In this document: positions 26,841 through 35,864 of the stretch, piece after piece
How the letters are laid out: each line of letters begins with the position of its first letter
How positions within the stretch are numbered: position 1 is the stretch's first letter
Origin: Truepera sp.
Lineage (GTDB): Bacteria > Deinococcota > Deinococci > Deinococcales > Trueperaceae
Direction of reading: 5' to 3'
NCBI GenBank assembly: GCA_018333895.1
Contig: JAGXSJ010000093.1
Location: 1 to 47,255, forward strand
DNA length: 47,255 nt
The notes under the pieces: model-generated
Database searches by the model: none
Seen by the model: only the letters and a program-made list of their open reading frames with translations
Told to the model about the DNA's origin: nothing
Translations under genes and position numbers: made by a program

Positions 26841-27092
26841 AGATGCTGCCCATCCCTCAACCGGCTGTTTTTAGAGGATTTGCTTGACTCTGTGGTCGTC
26901 GCGGAGACAACTCCCGAAGCAGCACGTCAGGCGCTGCGGTTGCAGATGCGTGATCTGGAGGACGCCTTTCAGGCAGTTTCAGCGCTGCACTGCAAGGCAG
27001 GCTACATCGTGACCCGAAACACAAGCGCTCATCGGTGTTCGCCCGTTCGGGCAGTCAGCCCAGCTCAGTTTATCGCCCTGACGTCTGACTAG
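26841..27092 (+). pseudogene. PIN-domain (VapC-like) toxin, C-terminal stub
   Basis: The frame reads RLFLEDLLDSVVVAETTPEA, then LRLQMRDLEDAFQAVSAL, GYIVTRNTSAHRCSPVRAVS and PAQFIALTSD, stop 27090-27092. MRDLEDAFQ...A...IVTRN...SPV...SPAQF is the C-terminal half of PIN toxins. The N-terminal half with the first catalytic Asp is absent, and the only good start lies in another frame. A dead toxin. Confidence 0.7.
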
Positions 27093-27286
27093 GTGGCTTT
27101 GCCCCACGGCGCTATGCCACCGGGATGACTACGCTGCTACACCGCGGCTACCCGCGATGGCTCTATCGCCGACGCCCGCTCATTCGTCTTCGTAACCGAG
27201 GGCAACCCCCAAGGTTGCAAGCTGCTGCCGGTGACTACCATGACCGGTATAAGGTAGATTGGGGTACATGGGAGCGGACGTCAGAC
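27093..27286 (+). other. Junction region with a short protein-like stretch
   Basis: One frame reads RDGSIADARSFVFVTEGNPQ and continues GCKLLPVTTMTG before a stop near 27256. It looks like the tail of a gene, but no family was recognised. From about here the base composition falls below that of the flanks, suggesting a transfer boundary. Confidence 0.3.
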
Positions 27287-27526
27287 ATGCTGGTTGAACT
27301 ACGCTTCGACAATGTTAGCTATAGCTTTAGCGGCCATGAGACGTTTCCCTTACGTTACGCGTGGCTTTCAAAGGCTGTACAGCACTTGCAATCATCCCCC
27401 GAATCTATTCTTGCGAGATGGGACGATGGTTCCTCCGCTTTGCTTGACGGCTGGTTCCTGACGAAGCCGGTGCTTGAGGGTACATGTTTTGCTGATCAAC
27501 AATGCATCACATTAGCCGCGTTCTAG
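27287..27526 (+). pseudogene. Truncated DUF4007-like protein
   Basis: 79 residues. The start (VSYSFSGHETFPLRYAWLSK, AVQHL) matches the opening of DUF4007 proteins, which run to about 300 residues and often sit beside PAPS-reductase-like and cysteine-desulfurase genes of DNA phosphorothioation loci. After about residue 35 the sequence no longer looks like the family. The HNH gene starts inside its 3' end. Assignment from memory of the motif, moderate. Confidence 0.5.
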
Positions 27527-28656
27527 GGAGTATTCTTCGGCATGATGCCAAGCTAAACACGGCCAAACTTGCCTTGCTGCGCTCACTCAACGATGTTGTC
27601 CTTGCGTATGCTGGAATAGAGCTGCACGGAAAAGGCGTTGTTGTTCCGCTGCGAATACTGGCGGAGTTTTGGGTGGCGTATTACTGGGCCTTTATGGACG
27701 AGGAAAGGCCTATTTTCCAAGGGCCAAGGGCGCGACGGAGTGGGAAGGTTTGGAATGATTTTGCTTTTCGCGAAGAACTGACCGCGTTGAAGCAGTACTG
27801 GTTGACAACTCCTTTTGGTTCAAGGCGCCCTTCGGATGGCTTTGTGGTCGTTGCGGAGATGAAGGCTTCTCGTGCTACAGAGATTTATCCGTCAGACTTT
27901 ATTAGTCTGTACAGGCGAGTGATCAAGAGAATCGTCGGTGTCATAAAATATCCCATTCAGTACGCCGGTCCAAGTAACCAGTACTACAGCGTGTTTTCAC
28001 GTCCAGCTTCAGCAAGCACTTGGACAAATGCTGTATGGCTGCCAACCACCGTGCCGGTAGAGCAGTGCCTACTCCTTTCCAACGAGCTTTGGCAAGGCTT
28101 CAAGGATCTATCCCTGTGGATCGAAGCGCTTTGCATTCATGAATGGAGCCTGTTCACAGAAAGGATTCGGGACGAAAGGGGTGCAAGTGTGAGCAGGGGG
28201 GAAGTGTATACCCTTTTGACGGAGCGTCCCGATAACCGCCGTCCACTTACGTGGGAACGTAACCAGATCGATATCTTGCTCATGGAAGGTCGTCAATTTT
28301 CGTGCCCCTGGACAGGGAAAAGGCTAAAAATTGGCTCCTATGACCTTGACCACATCATTCCAGTCTCAATCTATCCCATTAACGAATTGTGGAACCTTGT
28401 ACCTGCCGACCCGTACTTTAACTCGCACCGAAAGAGGGCTAGGCTGCCGAACACGAAGATGTTGGAAAGGGCACGTCCTGCATTTTCCTCGACCTATGTT
28501 AACTACCGCAACTCTCAAGTTCTGTCGCGGGTCTTTAATCAGGATACGTTCTTGCGCTCTGGTTTGGATCAGAACACCGAAGAGGATGTTATTGCTCTGG
28601 CCGTAACCAACATAGTGGCAGCAGTGGCGGACTCAAGAAATGTAGCCCAGTTTTAG
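27502..28656 (+). CDS. HNH endonuclease
   Basis: 384 residues. The C-terminal HNH domain is intact: CPWTGKRLKIGSYDLDHIIP, then LWNLVPADPYFNSHRKRARLP (DH, N and H positions present). The N-terminal 250 residues (LALLRSLNDVVLAYAG, RILAEFWVAYYW) look like a sensor domain found with this nuclease type. Lower GC and different codon use than the housekeeping genes. ATG 27502 is assumed; a slightly later start is possible. Probable restriction-type defence nuclease. Confidence 0.8.
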   Translation: MHHISRVLGSILRHDAKLNTAKLALLRSLNDVVLAYAGIELHGKGVVVPLRILAEFWVAYYWAFMDEERPIFQGPRARRSGKVWNDFAFREELTALKQYWLTTPFGSRRPSDGFVVVAEMKASRATEIYPSDFISLYRRVIKRIVGVIKYPIQYAGPSNQYYSVFSRPASASTWTNAVWLPTTVPVEQCLLLSNELWQGFKDLSLWIEALCIHEWSLFTERIRDERGASVSRGEVYTLLTERPDNRRPLTWERNQIDILLMEGRQFSCPWTGKRLKIGSYDLDHIIPVSIYPINELWNLVPADPYFNSHRKRARLPNTKMLERARPAFSSTYVNYRNSQVLSRVFNQDTFLRSGLDQNTEEDVIALAVTNIVAAVADSRNVAQF

Positions 28657-28664
28657 GAGTGGAT

Positions 28665-28985
28665 ATGCGAAAGTATTTTAACAAACTTGTTCGGGATCGC
28701 ATTCCCGAGATCATTCAAGCAGAAGGAAGAACCTTTCAACTCGAAACACTGGATAATGGGGCGTATCTTGCGGCGCTTATGCAGAAGCTCATTGAAGAAG
28801 CGGAAGAGTTGGCAGCAGCATCACCCGAGAAACGAAAGGAGGAGCTGGCAGACATTCTTGAAGTCCTGGATGCAATCGTTGTCACTCTCGACTATGACCG
28901 GGTGGAAATTCTGGCAGAGCAACGACGAAGACGGGCAGAACGTGGCAGCTTCTTTGAACGGATCAAGCTGCTTTGGGTTGAGTAG
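28665..28985 (+). CDS. MazG-like NTP pyrophosphohydrolase
   Basis: 106 residues. ATG 28665 has AGGAG at 28655-28659; a GTG at 28659 would overlap that site. Opens YFNKLVRDRIPEII; the metal-binding EEAEEL...EELADILEV pattern of all-alpha NTP pyrophosphatases is intact. Members clear non-canonical nucleotides, and several occur in phage-defence islands. Its ribosome site overlaps the HNH stop, so the two are one operon. Confidence 0.8.
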   Translation: MRKYFNKLVRDRIPEIIQAEGRTFQLETLDNGAYLAALMQKLIEEAEELAAASPEKRKEELADILEVLDAIVVTLDYDRVEILAEQRRRRAERGSFFERIKLLWVE

Positions 28986-29159
28986 ATGACGCCCTCTTAC
29001 GTGCTTCAGGCGATTGGGTTAAGTCGGGAAGAGGCGTACAACACGATCCGCGTCGGTCTCGGGCGGTTCACCACACAGCAAGAGATCCACCAAGCGATTC
29101 GTTCCATGACCACAGCCTATCGGCATCTTCAGCAGATGGATCGTGGCCAATCAGGGTGA
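28986..29159 (+). pseudogene. C-terminal fragment of a cysteine desulfurase (IscS/DndA-like)
   Basis: The 57 codons from ATG 28986 correspond to the end of a roughly 380-residue enzyme: PSYVLQAIGLSREEAYNTIR, then VGLGRFTTQQEIHQAI. The (S/T)IR-x-xLGRFTT motif is diagnostic. The PLP lysine and active cysteine regions are missing. In phosphorothioation (Dnd/Ssp) loci this enzyme donates the sulfur. It directly follows the MazG-like stop. Confidence 0.75.
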
Positions 29160-29233
29160 GGTTGTGATGGTGCTAGCAGCCGACTCGCTCAACAAAGAGG
29201 TCTTAAAGCAGCCGCATCACGCCGTCTTGGGTC

Positions 29234-29821
29234 TTGGTCGTGCTTAGAACGGTCGTTCTCAGCCCGCATCCATCGGGGTTTCACTATCCGAAAGGCCTCA
29301 TCGTCACCCCAAACCCTCGCGCGGCCGAAGCGTTCGAAGCGAAGTTCACGTCGCTCGACAGGCTCGCGCGAAAGGTCTTGCAGGAGGCGGGTCTTTTGGT
29401 GGCTTCGGAGATCGTCGCCTACCGCACGCTGATGCAGGCCGTCGCCGAGGTGATTGACCCGCAGGATGTGCCGGGGACCACCCGCCTGCTGCAAGGGGCG
29501 GTGCGCGAGCTGTTGCGCGCTGGTTTGAGTAAACCTGCACGCTTACCAGGCAAGGTGGCGGCTTTGCTCGAGCTCTCCGCACGCTACCGAGCGCTTCTGG
29601 ACGCGGCGAAGCTCGTCGATCCCGCCGAGGTCACCGCCCGCGCTGCAGCAATGAGTCCGGCACGGTTGGTGGTGCAGGTTCGCGGCTATCCGCGCCTCGG
29701 CTGGAGTGAGTTCGACTTTCTTGACGCTATCGCGGACAAAGGCAGCCTGCTGGTGTTGCCCGTTCAGGCGAGCGGGCTTTTCAGCGGCAACGAGGAGAGC
29801 GCGGCCTACCTTACAGGCTGA
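29234..29821 (+). pseudogene. AddB-like N-terminal fragment
   Basis: 195 codons ending abruptly at 29821. KGLIVTPNPRAAEAFEAKFT, then SLDRLARKVLQEAG and RLLQGAVRELLRAG match the N-terminal region of AddB/RecB-type exonuclease subunits of Deinococcota. No Walker A (it should read GxGxGKT-like), no C-terminal nuclease domain or Fe-S cysteines. Clearly partial. Confidence 0.55.
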
Positions 29822-30272
29822 GGGTGCCGTGACGCTGATGACCGTTCACCGCGCCAAAGGGCTCGAGTGGCCGGTGGTGATTCTGGCCGACTTCGATTAC
29901 TCGCCGGGTTCGGCAAGCCCGCCGGTGCTGATGGACCCGGCGCTGGGCCTCGCTCTCAAGGTCGAAGACGACGAAGGCGAGGCCGTAGAGCCTGTCCTCT
30001 ACGCGGAGCTTTTTGCGCTGTCTGAAGATGAGCGCTGGCTGCCTCTCTTGAAAACGCTCGAGACGGCAGGCATCCGACCGCCCGACTTAGACGCCTGTCT
30101 GGCACCGCTGACTCGCGCGGGCACACCGGCGCCCGCTCAAACGGTCCTCGCCTGGGACCATGTGGCGCTGGCCGAGCGCGGCACCCCCGCAGAGAGCTTC
30201 GTAACCGAGGACGACCCGCAAGGTGCGCTCGAGGCGCTGAGGCCTTATCTTGATCTTGGAGACGTGCCATGA
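29811..30272 (+). pseudogene. UvrD/AddA-like helicase C-terminal fragment
   Basis: In the next frame the sequence continues AEGAVTLMTVHRAKGLEWPV, VILADFDYSPGSA, then PPVLMDPALGLALKVEDDEG: helicase motif V and the following insert of AddA-type proteins. Motif VI and the nuclease domain are missing or jumbled. The stop overlaps the next start (ATGA), so this tail may have been co-translated with the following helicase. Confidence 0.6.
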
Positions 30273-32350
30273 GGTTCTTGATTGCGGACAGCTTCACCAA
30301 GAGCTTGGCTCATTTGAGCCAGGACCTGCAAAACCAGGTCAAGCAGAGCGTCTTCGACTTCCAGACCGACCCGCAGCGCCCGAGCCTGCAGTTTCACCGC
30401 GTGGATCGTGCCAGGGACAAGGGCTTCTGGACCTTCCGCGTGAATGACGACATCCGCGTGGTGGTCCACCGGCAGGGCGAGGACTTCGTTTACTGCTACG
30501 CCGACCATCACGACAAGGCCTACCGCTGGGCGGAGACGAGGCGGATGGAGATCCACCCGAGTACCGGCGCGGCGCAGCTCGTCGAAATCAAAGAGCGCGT
30601 CGAGGAAGTGGTCAAACACGTCGTTCAGAAGGTGCCCCAGGAGCCGCCGCTGTTTGCCAGGTACGATCCGCAGTACCTCTTAGCGCTCGGCGTTCCGCCG
30701 GAGTGGCTCGGCGCCCTGAAGTACGTCGGCGAGGAAGGCTTCTTGAAGCTCACCGACCACCTGCCGCAAGAAGCGGCGGAGAAGCTCATGCTCCTCGCTG
30801 AAGGGCATCCCGTGCCGACGCCGACACCTGTCATCGGCGATCCCTTCTTGCATCCGGATGCGCAGCGGCGCTTTGCGGTGGTGAGTCACAGCGAAGCGGC
30901 GCTTCACCAGGCGCTCGCCTACCCGCTTGACCGCTGGATGGTGTTCTTGCACCCGACCCAGCAGGCTTTGGTCGAGAAGGACTACGCAGGTCCCGCCAAG
31001 GTCTCGGGAGGTGCGGGCACCGGCAAGACGGTGGTGGCGCTGCACCGCACCGCGCAGCTGGCACGTCGCGGTAAGTCTGTGCGCATCCTGCTCACTACCT
31101 TCTCACGTTCGCTCGCCACGCGCCTGGCCCACGGCCTCGACCGACTCCTAGGCGAGACGAGCGCGGAACGCCAGCGCGTGCGCGTGACGAATCTGCATCA
31201 GCTCGCGCGAGAGCTCTACCAGGTGTCGACCGGCAAACCCTTTACGGCCCTCACGGCGTCCGCGCTCCGCGACGAAATCGAGAGGGCGCTGCGGGCAACG
31301 GGCGAACGGGGTTTCTCCGCCGGGTTCCTGGCGAGCGAATGGCAGCAGGTCATCGACGCGCACGGGATCGACGACTTCCCTACCTACCGCCGCACTCCGC
31401 GCGCCGGCCGCGGCACAGCGCTCGGGCTCGAGCAGCGGATGCGCGTCTGGAAGGTCCTTTCCAAGGCAAAAGAAGCTCTTGAGCAGCGAGGCTTGATGAG
31501 CTTCGAGCGGCTTTGCCACGAGGTCGCCGAGCAGCTTGATGCGCAAGACGGGAGGCCTTTCGATCACATCGTCGCCGACGAGATCCAAGACTTCGGGTCG
31601 GCTGAACTGAGGCTGCTACGCGCCCTGGTTCCTCGAGGTACCAACGACATCCTGCTGGTAGGGGACGACGGCCAGCGCATCTACAAGGCGCGCTCGAGCC
31701 TTCGGGCCTCGGGCCTCGAAGTAGTGGGACGCTCGAGTATCCTCCGTCTCAACTACCGCACCACCGAGCAGATCAGGCGGCATGCCGACGCACTCTTGCC
31801 CAAGGCGCTCGTGAGTGCCGCCGGCATGAGCGAGACCCGCACCGCCGTCTCCCTGTTGCGCGGCCCCGACCCTGAAGTCGTGGGTTTTGCCGGTCCTGAA
31901 GAAGAGGTGCGAGCCGTAGCCGAGCAGATCGGTTACTACCTCACTAATGGCTTCGAGCCGCGCGACATAGCCATCTTTGCCAGGACCACGCAGCTCCTTA
32001 GGGAGCGCGCCGAAGCTGCCCTCGACCTGTGTGGTTACAGGGGACATCACCTGAGCGAAGATGCCCCACCCGATCATGCTTGCGTGTCGCTCGGCACCAT
32101 GCACCGGGCCAAAGGGCTCGAGTTCAAGATCGTCATCTTGATGGGCTGCGAGGCTGGCGTGCTGCCCTTGCCGGCAGCCCTTGCCGCCGCACCGGACGAA
32201 GGGGAGCGCAAGCTCGCCTTCGAGCAGGAGCGGAACTTGCTCTACGTCGCTTCGACCCGCGCCAGGGAACACCTCGTCATCACCTTCGCGGGTGTCCCAA
32301 GCGAGCTTTTGGGGGTCTGGCGGATGGAGGAACGCCCTCGTGATGCCTGA
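30269..32350 (+). CDS. RelE-like domain fused to a UvrD-family helicase
   Basis: 693 residues. Residues 1-95 form a RelE/ParE-type fold (FLIADSFTKSLAHLSQDLQN, GFWTFRVNDDIRVVVHRQG, YCYADHHDKAYRWAETRR). A linker follows, then SF1 motifs: Walker A GAGTGKT at 249-255, Walker B variant DEIQD at about 437, GDDGQRIYKAR, LNYRTTEQI, TMHRAKGLEFK, LLYVASTRAREHL. Complete and in good frame, unlike the genes to its left. Similar fusions exist in other bacteria; the role is unknown, perhaps RNA cleavage coupled to DNA unwinding in stress or defence. Confidence 0.85.
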   Translation: MRFLIADSFTKSLAHLSQDLQNQVKQSVFDFQTDPQRPSLQFHRVDRARDKGFWTFRVNDDIRVVVHRQGEDFVYCYADHHDKAYRWAETRRMEIHPSTGAAQLVEIKERVEEVVKHVVQKVPQEPPLFARYDPQYLLALGVPPEWLGALKYVGEEGFLKLTDHLPQEAAEKLMLLAEGHPVPTPTPVIGDPFLHPDAQRRFAVVSHSEAALHQALAYPLDRWMVFLHPTQQALVEKDYAGPAKVSGGAGTGKTVVALHRTAQLARRGKSVRILLTTFSRSLATRLAHGLDRLLGETSAERQRVRVTNLHQLARELYQVSTGKPFTALTASALRDEIERALRATGERGFSAGFLASEWQQVIDAHGIDDFPTYRRTPRAGRGTALGLEQRMRVWKVLSKAKEALEQRGLMSFERLCHEVAEQLDAQDGRPFDHIVADEIQDFGSAELRLLRALVPRGTNDILLVGDDGQRIYKARSSLRASGLEVVGRSSILRLNYRTTEQIRRHADALLPKALVSAAGMSETRTAVSLLRGPDPEVVGFAGPEEEVRAVAEQIGYYLTNGFEPRDIAIFARTTQLLRERAEAALDLCGYRGHHLSEDAPPDHACVSLGTMHRAKGLEFKIVILMGCEAGVLPLPAALAAAPDEGERKLAFEQERNLLYVASTRAREHLVITFAGVPSELLGVWRMEERPRDA

Positions 32351-32486
32351 CGCCAGCACGCTTTGCGCTATTGTTGCGGACCTCGCCCTTACTGGCCACA
32401 TGATCGGCACGCCCGGCCACGAGCGGGCAAAGACCTGCCTGCTGGGCCGCATGAACGACGAAGGGCTCGAGCAACGCTGCGCTTGA
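32343..32486 (+). CDS. Small hypothetical protein
   Basis: 47 codons from ATG 32343 (or GTG 32340), overlapping the helicase stop in another frame. Peptide MPDASTLCAIVADLALTGHM... ends RCA. Could be a coupled small gene or the start of a lost larger one. No family recognised. Confidence 0.35.
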   Translation: MPDASTLCAIVADLALTGHMIGTPGHERAKTCLLGRMNDEGLEQRCA

Positions 32487-32610
32487 CTTGGCCATCTCTT
32501 CTCGCCTCCTCCTGGCCCTGTCAGCTCTCAGGGCACGTGAGGTGCAGCCGACCTTGTGAGAATTTTGTAAGAGTTCTCCTGCTACCCTAGGACCGAGGAA
32601 GGCCGTAAGG

Positions 32611-32799
32611 ATGAAGCGAGGTCTGTTTATGATTCAAAACGTGCAGTTGATCGATAAGCTTCCTAGCCTCTCCAACCAAGAGCTACGCGACATCATCTCC
32701 GAGTGCGAGAGCGAGATCTGCGAGGGCACTGCCAAGATCGAGGATTATGAAGCGTTTGTGCTGTGCCAGCAGGAGTTGGTGCGCCGGACCTGGAGCTGA
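32611..32799 (+). CDS. Small hypothetical protein
   Basis: 62 residues from ATG 32611, with GAGGAAGG at 32595-32602; a later ATG (32629) is possible. Predicted helical: LPSLSNQELRDIISECESEI, then CEGTAKIEDYEAF. TACCCT at 32583-32588 may be its -10 box. No family recognised; could be a small regulatory partner. Confidence 0.55.
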   Translation: MKRGLFMIQNVQLIDKLPSLSNQELRDIISECESEICEGTAKIEDYEAFVLCQQELVRRTWS

Positions 32800-32860
32800 C
32801 TCCGGCTGAGCTGTAGCTCTGACTCAGATGGGTCATGGGAGGCCGCACTCCAAGCTCCAC

Positions 32861-32886
32861 ACCCCTTGCCAATAACGGTAAGGGGT
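32861..32886 (+). terminator. Stem-loop between the small gene and rlpA
   Basis: ACCCCTTGCC (32861-32870) pairs with GGTAAGGGGT (32877-32886), 10 bp with one wobble, loop AATAAC. The tail is only weakly T-rich, so termination is likely but not certain. Confidence 0.6.
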
Positions 32887-32938
32887 ATCTCGTTGCCCCT
32901 GGTGGTCTTCCCCCGGCAAATCGGGTAGCATAGGCGCA

Positions 32939-33580
32939 GTGCGGTGGTTGTGGATCATCCTAGTGATATTGCTGGCCTCATGCCTGCCAGCCTTGCCACC
33001 CGCGCCCCGGATGCAAGCGGCGCAAGGCGTATCAGCTCGAGCCCTAGGGCTTCCGGCTGAGGGGGTAGCCTCCTGGTATGGCCCGGGTTTTGCCGGTCGC
33101 CGCACCGCCAACGGCGAGATTTTCGACCCTACGCAGCTTACCGCTGCGCATCGCACGCTCCCCTTTGGCACTCAGGTGCGGGTAACCCATCTAGCCAACG
33201 GCCTGAGCGTGGTGGTGCGGATCAACGACCGCGGGCCGTTTAGGGCAGGCCGGATCATCGATCTGTCGCGCGCTGCTGCCGAGCGTTTGCGCATGATCGG
33301 CAGCGGTACCGCCACTGTGCGGCTCGAGCTGGTGCAGCCCGGCGAAACCCCCATCTGGACGGCGCTAGCCGATGCCAGGCTGGGCGGGTTTGATATCCTC
33401 TCGCGCTTTCACGAGCGAGGGGATCTGCTCTTTTTGACCTCGGCCACCGTCAGCGACCCTATCTTGGTACGGGTCATCGGCAACGACATCCCGCCCGAAC
33501 AGAACGCCGATCTGCTACTACCACCCGAGGTCTTTGCGCTCTTAGGAGGGCGCGTCTACGCCGCGCCCCCGCGCCAGTAA
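32939..33580 (+). CDS. rlpA: RlpA-like septal lipoprotein
   Basis: 213 residues from GTG 32939. Lipoprotein signal: basic start, hydrophobic core, lipobox LASC with Cys 15. Then the double-psi beta-barrel: [59 protein letters not shown]. The catalytic Asp of RlpA transglycosylases is present in NDRGPF. No SPOR domain; an unrelated C-terminal 80 residues instead. TAGCAT (32926-32931) lies 7 nt before the start: likely leaderless. Confidence 0.9.
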   Translation: MRWLWIILVILLASCLPALPPAPRMQAAQGVSARALGLPAEGVASWYGPGFAGRRTANGEIFDPTQLTAAHRTLPFGTQVRVTHLANGLSVVVRINDRGPFRAGRIIDLSRAAAERLRMIGSGTATVRLELVQPGETPIWTALADARLGGFDILSRFHERGDLLFLTSATVSDPILVRVIGNDIPPEQNADLLLPPEVFALLGGRVYAAPPRQ

Positions 33581-33583
33581 GCC

Positions 33584-34366
33584 CTAGCTGCGCCGGCAAC
33601 CCTCGGCGATAGCGCGGGCCAGCGCCAGCACGTCGCCGCCAGTAGCCAGGGCATCGATCAGCGCCGAGCCGACCACCACCCCGTCGGCCACCTCAGCTAC
33701 CGGCCTAGCGGTGGCCGCGTCGGCGATGCCGAAGCCGACCGCTACCGGCAGCTCGGTCACGGCCTTGGTGCGCCGTACTAGCTCGCTAACTTCGCTGGGA
33801 AGGCGTTGCCGCACTCCAGTCACGCCGGTCACCGACACGGCATAGACGAAACCACGGCAGGCCGCTGTGACTAAGCGCAGCCGCGCTTCGGTGCTAGTCG
33901 GCGCGACCAGGAAGATGGTGTCAAGCTGATGCTGCCGCGCTGCTGCCAGCAGACTCTCCCCTTCGTCGGGCGGGAGGTCGGGGAGGATTAACCCGTCGAC
34001 GCCGGCAGCTTTGACATCGGCCACGAAGCCGGCCTCCCCTGCGGGGTAGCACAGGATGGGGTTGTAATAGGTCATGATGACCAGCGGTTTGTCGCTCTGC
34101 TCCCGCAGGGTGCGGATTAGCGCCAAGACCTCCGGCGTGGTGATACCCTGGCCGAGTGCCGCTTCAGAGGCGCGCTGGATGGCCGGTCCGTCCCCTAGCG
34201 GATCGGAAAAGGGCAGGCCGAGCTCGAGCGCGTCAGCAACGTCAAGTAGGGTGCTGGCGATTTCTACAAAGCGCTGACGGTCAGGGAAGCCTGCCGTCAG
34301 GTAAGGGATAAAGGCGGCGCGATTGTCAGCCTTAGCGCGCGCAAAAGCCTGCTCAAGACGGGTCAT
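33584..34366 (-). CDS. trpA: Tryptophan synthase alpha chain
   Basis: 260 residues. Catalytic Glu in [20 protein letters not shown], Asp in [14 protein letters not shown], then TTE-like [18 protein letters not shown] and [11 protein letters not shown]. Cleaves indole-3-glycerol phosphate and channels indole to TrpB. Overlaps trpB by 4 nt. Converges on rlpA. Confidence 0.97.
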   Translation of the reverse strand: MTRLEQAFARAKADNRAAFIPYLTAGFPDRQRFVEIASTLLDVADALELGLPFSDPLGDGPAIQRASEAALGQGITTPEVLALIRTLREQSDKPLVIMTYYNPILCYPAGEAGFVADVKAAGVDGLILPDLPPDEGESLLAAARQHQLDTIFLVAPTSTEARLRLVTAACRGFVYAVSVTGVTGVRQRLPSEVSELVRRTKAVTELPVAVGFGIADAATARPVAEVADGVVVGSALIDALATGGDVLALARAIAEGCRRS

Positions 34367-35568
34367 GACCGGCCTCCGGCCAGCTGCATAACTTCACTCA
34401 CATCCTTATCGCCCCGGCCTGAGAGGTTAATGACGATGATCTGCTTAAGCTTCATAGTGGAGGCGAGCTGCATGGCGTAGTAGACGGCGTGGCTGGTCTC
34501 TAGCGCGGGGATGATCCCTTCGCTCCGACTCAGCACCTCAAAGGCGGCTAGCGCCTGCCAGTCATCGACTGCCACGTACTCAGCGATGCCGGCATCGGCA
34601 AAGTAGCTGTGCTCCGGCCCCACCCCAGGATAGTCGAGCCCGGCTGAGATCGAGTGGGCCGGGCTAATCTGACCGTGGTCGTCCGATAGCAGGTACATCA
34701 GCGCGCCGTGCAAGACGCCGCGCTTGCCCCTGGTGATACTGGCGGCATGTGCGCCGCTCGCTAGCCCGTGCCCCGCCGCCTCAACGCCGATCAGCCGGGG
34801 GCGCTCGGCAGCAGGCAAGTAGGCATAGGGCGCAAAGATACCGATAGCGTTAGAGCCGCCGCCGATGCAGGCTACTACCGCGTCCGGACAACGGCGCCCT
34901 TCAACCTGCTGCAACTGCTCCTGGGTCTCAAGACCGATCACGCTCTGAAAGTCGCGCACCACCATCGGATAGGGGTGCGGCCCCACCACCGAACCGATCA
35001 GGTAAAAGGTATCGCGCACGTTGGTGACCCAGTCACGGATGGCCTCATTGATGGCGTCCTTAAGGGTGCGGGTGCCGATCCCGACCGGCTTCACCTCGGC
35101 GCCTAGCAGCTTCATGCGATAGACATTCAAGGCCTGGCGCCGCATATCCTCTTCGCCCATGTAGACAACGCACTCCAGCCCCAACAGCGCCGCCGCGGTG
35201 GCGGTGGCCACGCCGTGCTGGCCGGCACCAGTCTCGGCAATCAGGCGCTGTTTGCCCATCCGTTTGGCCAACAGCGCCTGGCCGATAGTGTTGTTGATCT
35301 TATGCGCACCGGTGTGGTTTAAGTCCTCGCGCTTGAGGTAGATCTTGGCGCCGCCACACCGCGCCGTGAGGTTCTTGGCCAGAGTGAGCGGGCTGGGGCG
35401 GCCCACAAAGGTCTTGAGGTAATGGTTCAGCTCGGCCTGAAAGGCGGGGTCGGCCTTGGCCTCTTGATAAGCGGCGGTCAGCTCGTCGAGCGCAGGGATC
35501 AGGGTTTCGGGCACATAGCGCCCGCCGTAGGCGCCGTAGCGGCCACGTGGGTCGGGGAGAGGAAACAT
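34363..35568 (-). CDS. trpB: Tryptophan synthase beta chain
   Basis: 401 residues. PLP lysine in [41 protein letters not shown] phosphate loop, and [16 protein letters not shown]. First gene of trpBA; GGAGG 6 nt before the ATG. No trpEDCF genes are nearby. Confidence 0.97.
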   Translation of the reverse strand: MFPLPDPRGRYGAYGGRYVPETLIPALDELTAAYQEAKADPAFQAELNHYLKTFVGRPSPLTLAKNLTARCGGAKIYLKREDLNHTGAHKINNTIGQALLAKRMGKQRLIAETGAGQHGVATATAAALLGLECVVYMGEEDMRRQALNVYRMKLLGAEVKPVGIGTRTLKDAINEAIRDWVTNVRDTFYLIGSVVGPHPYPMVVRDFQSVIGLETQEQLQQVEGRRCPDAVVACIGGGSNAIGIFAPYAYLPAAERPRLIGVEAAGHGLASGAHAASITRGKRGVLHGALMYLLSDDHGQISPAHSISAGLDYPGVGPEHSYFADAGIAEYVAVDDWQALAAFEVLSRSEGIIPALETSHAVYYAMQLASTMKLKQIIVINLSGRGDKDVSEVMQLAGGRS

Positions 35569-35864
35569 CTAACCTCCAGGGTTGTTTACCGGAACGTGTG
35601 AGGTGTGAGGTGTAAGGTGTGAGGGGCTGCATACGCAGAGGATAGCGCTGGCTTATCGCCAGCGTTGGTGCTTGATCTTAAAGGTGCGCGGGGTACGCAC
35701 GCGCGGGCGCGGCTTCACGGATCGAGTCTAGCTGACCGTAGCAACCATGTCTAGCGCGTTCGGCGCCGCATCCTGCACGCTTGCGCTGCAGGACTCGCTG
35801 AACAGGTCCTGGCGACCAAACTCGAGCGCCTGGTACATTAGCCGTCATCACTGCCACGGCTCGG
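35569..35864. other. Intergenic upstream of trpB with repeats and a hairpin
   Basis: GTGTGAG-type tandem repeat at 35596-35624; stem AGCGCTGGC (35644-35652) / GCCAGCGTT (35658-35666). No Trp-rich leader peptide was found, so classical attenuation is not supported. A 36-codon minus-strand frame (MYQALEFGRQDLF..., about 35840-35730) is protein-like but lacks a ribosome site. Confidence 0.45.

Noticed and set aside
35569-35700. trp attenuator upstream of trpB
   Set aside because: A hairpin is present but no leader peptide with tandem Trp codons and no U-tract were found on the minus strand.
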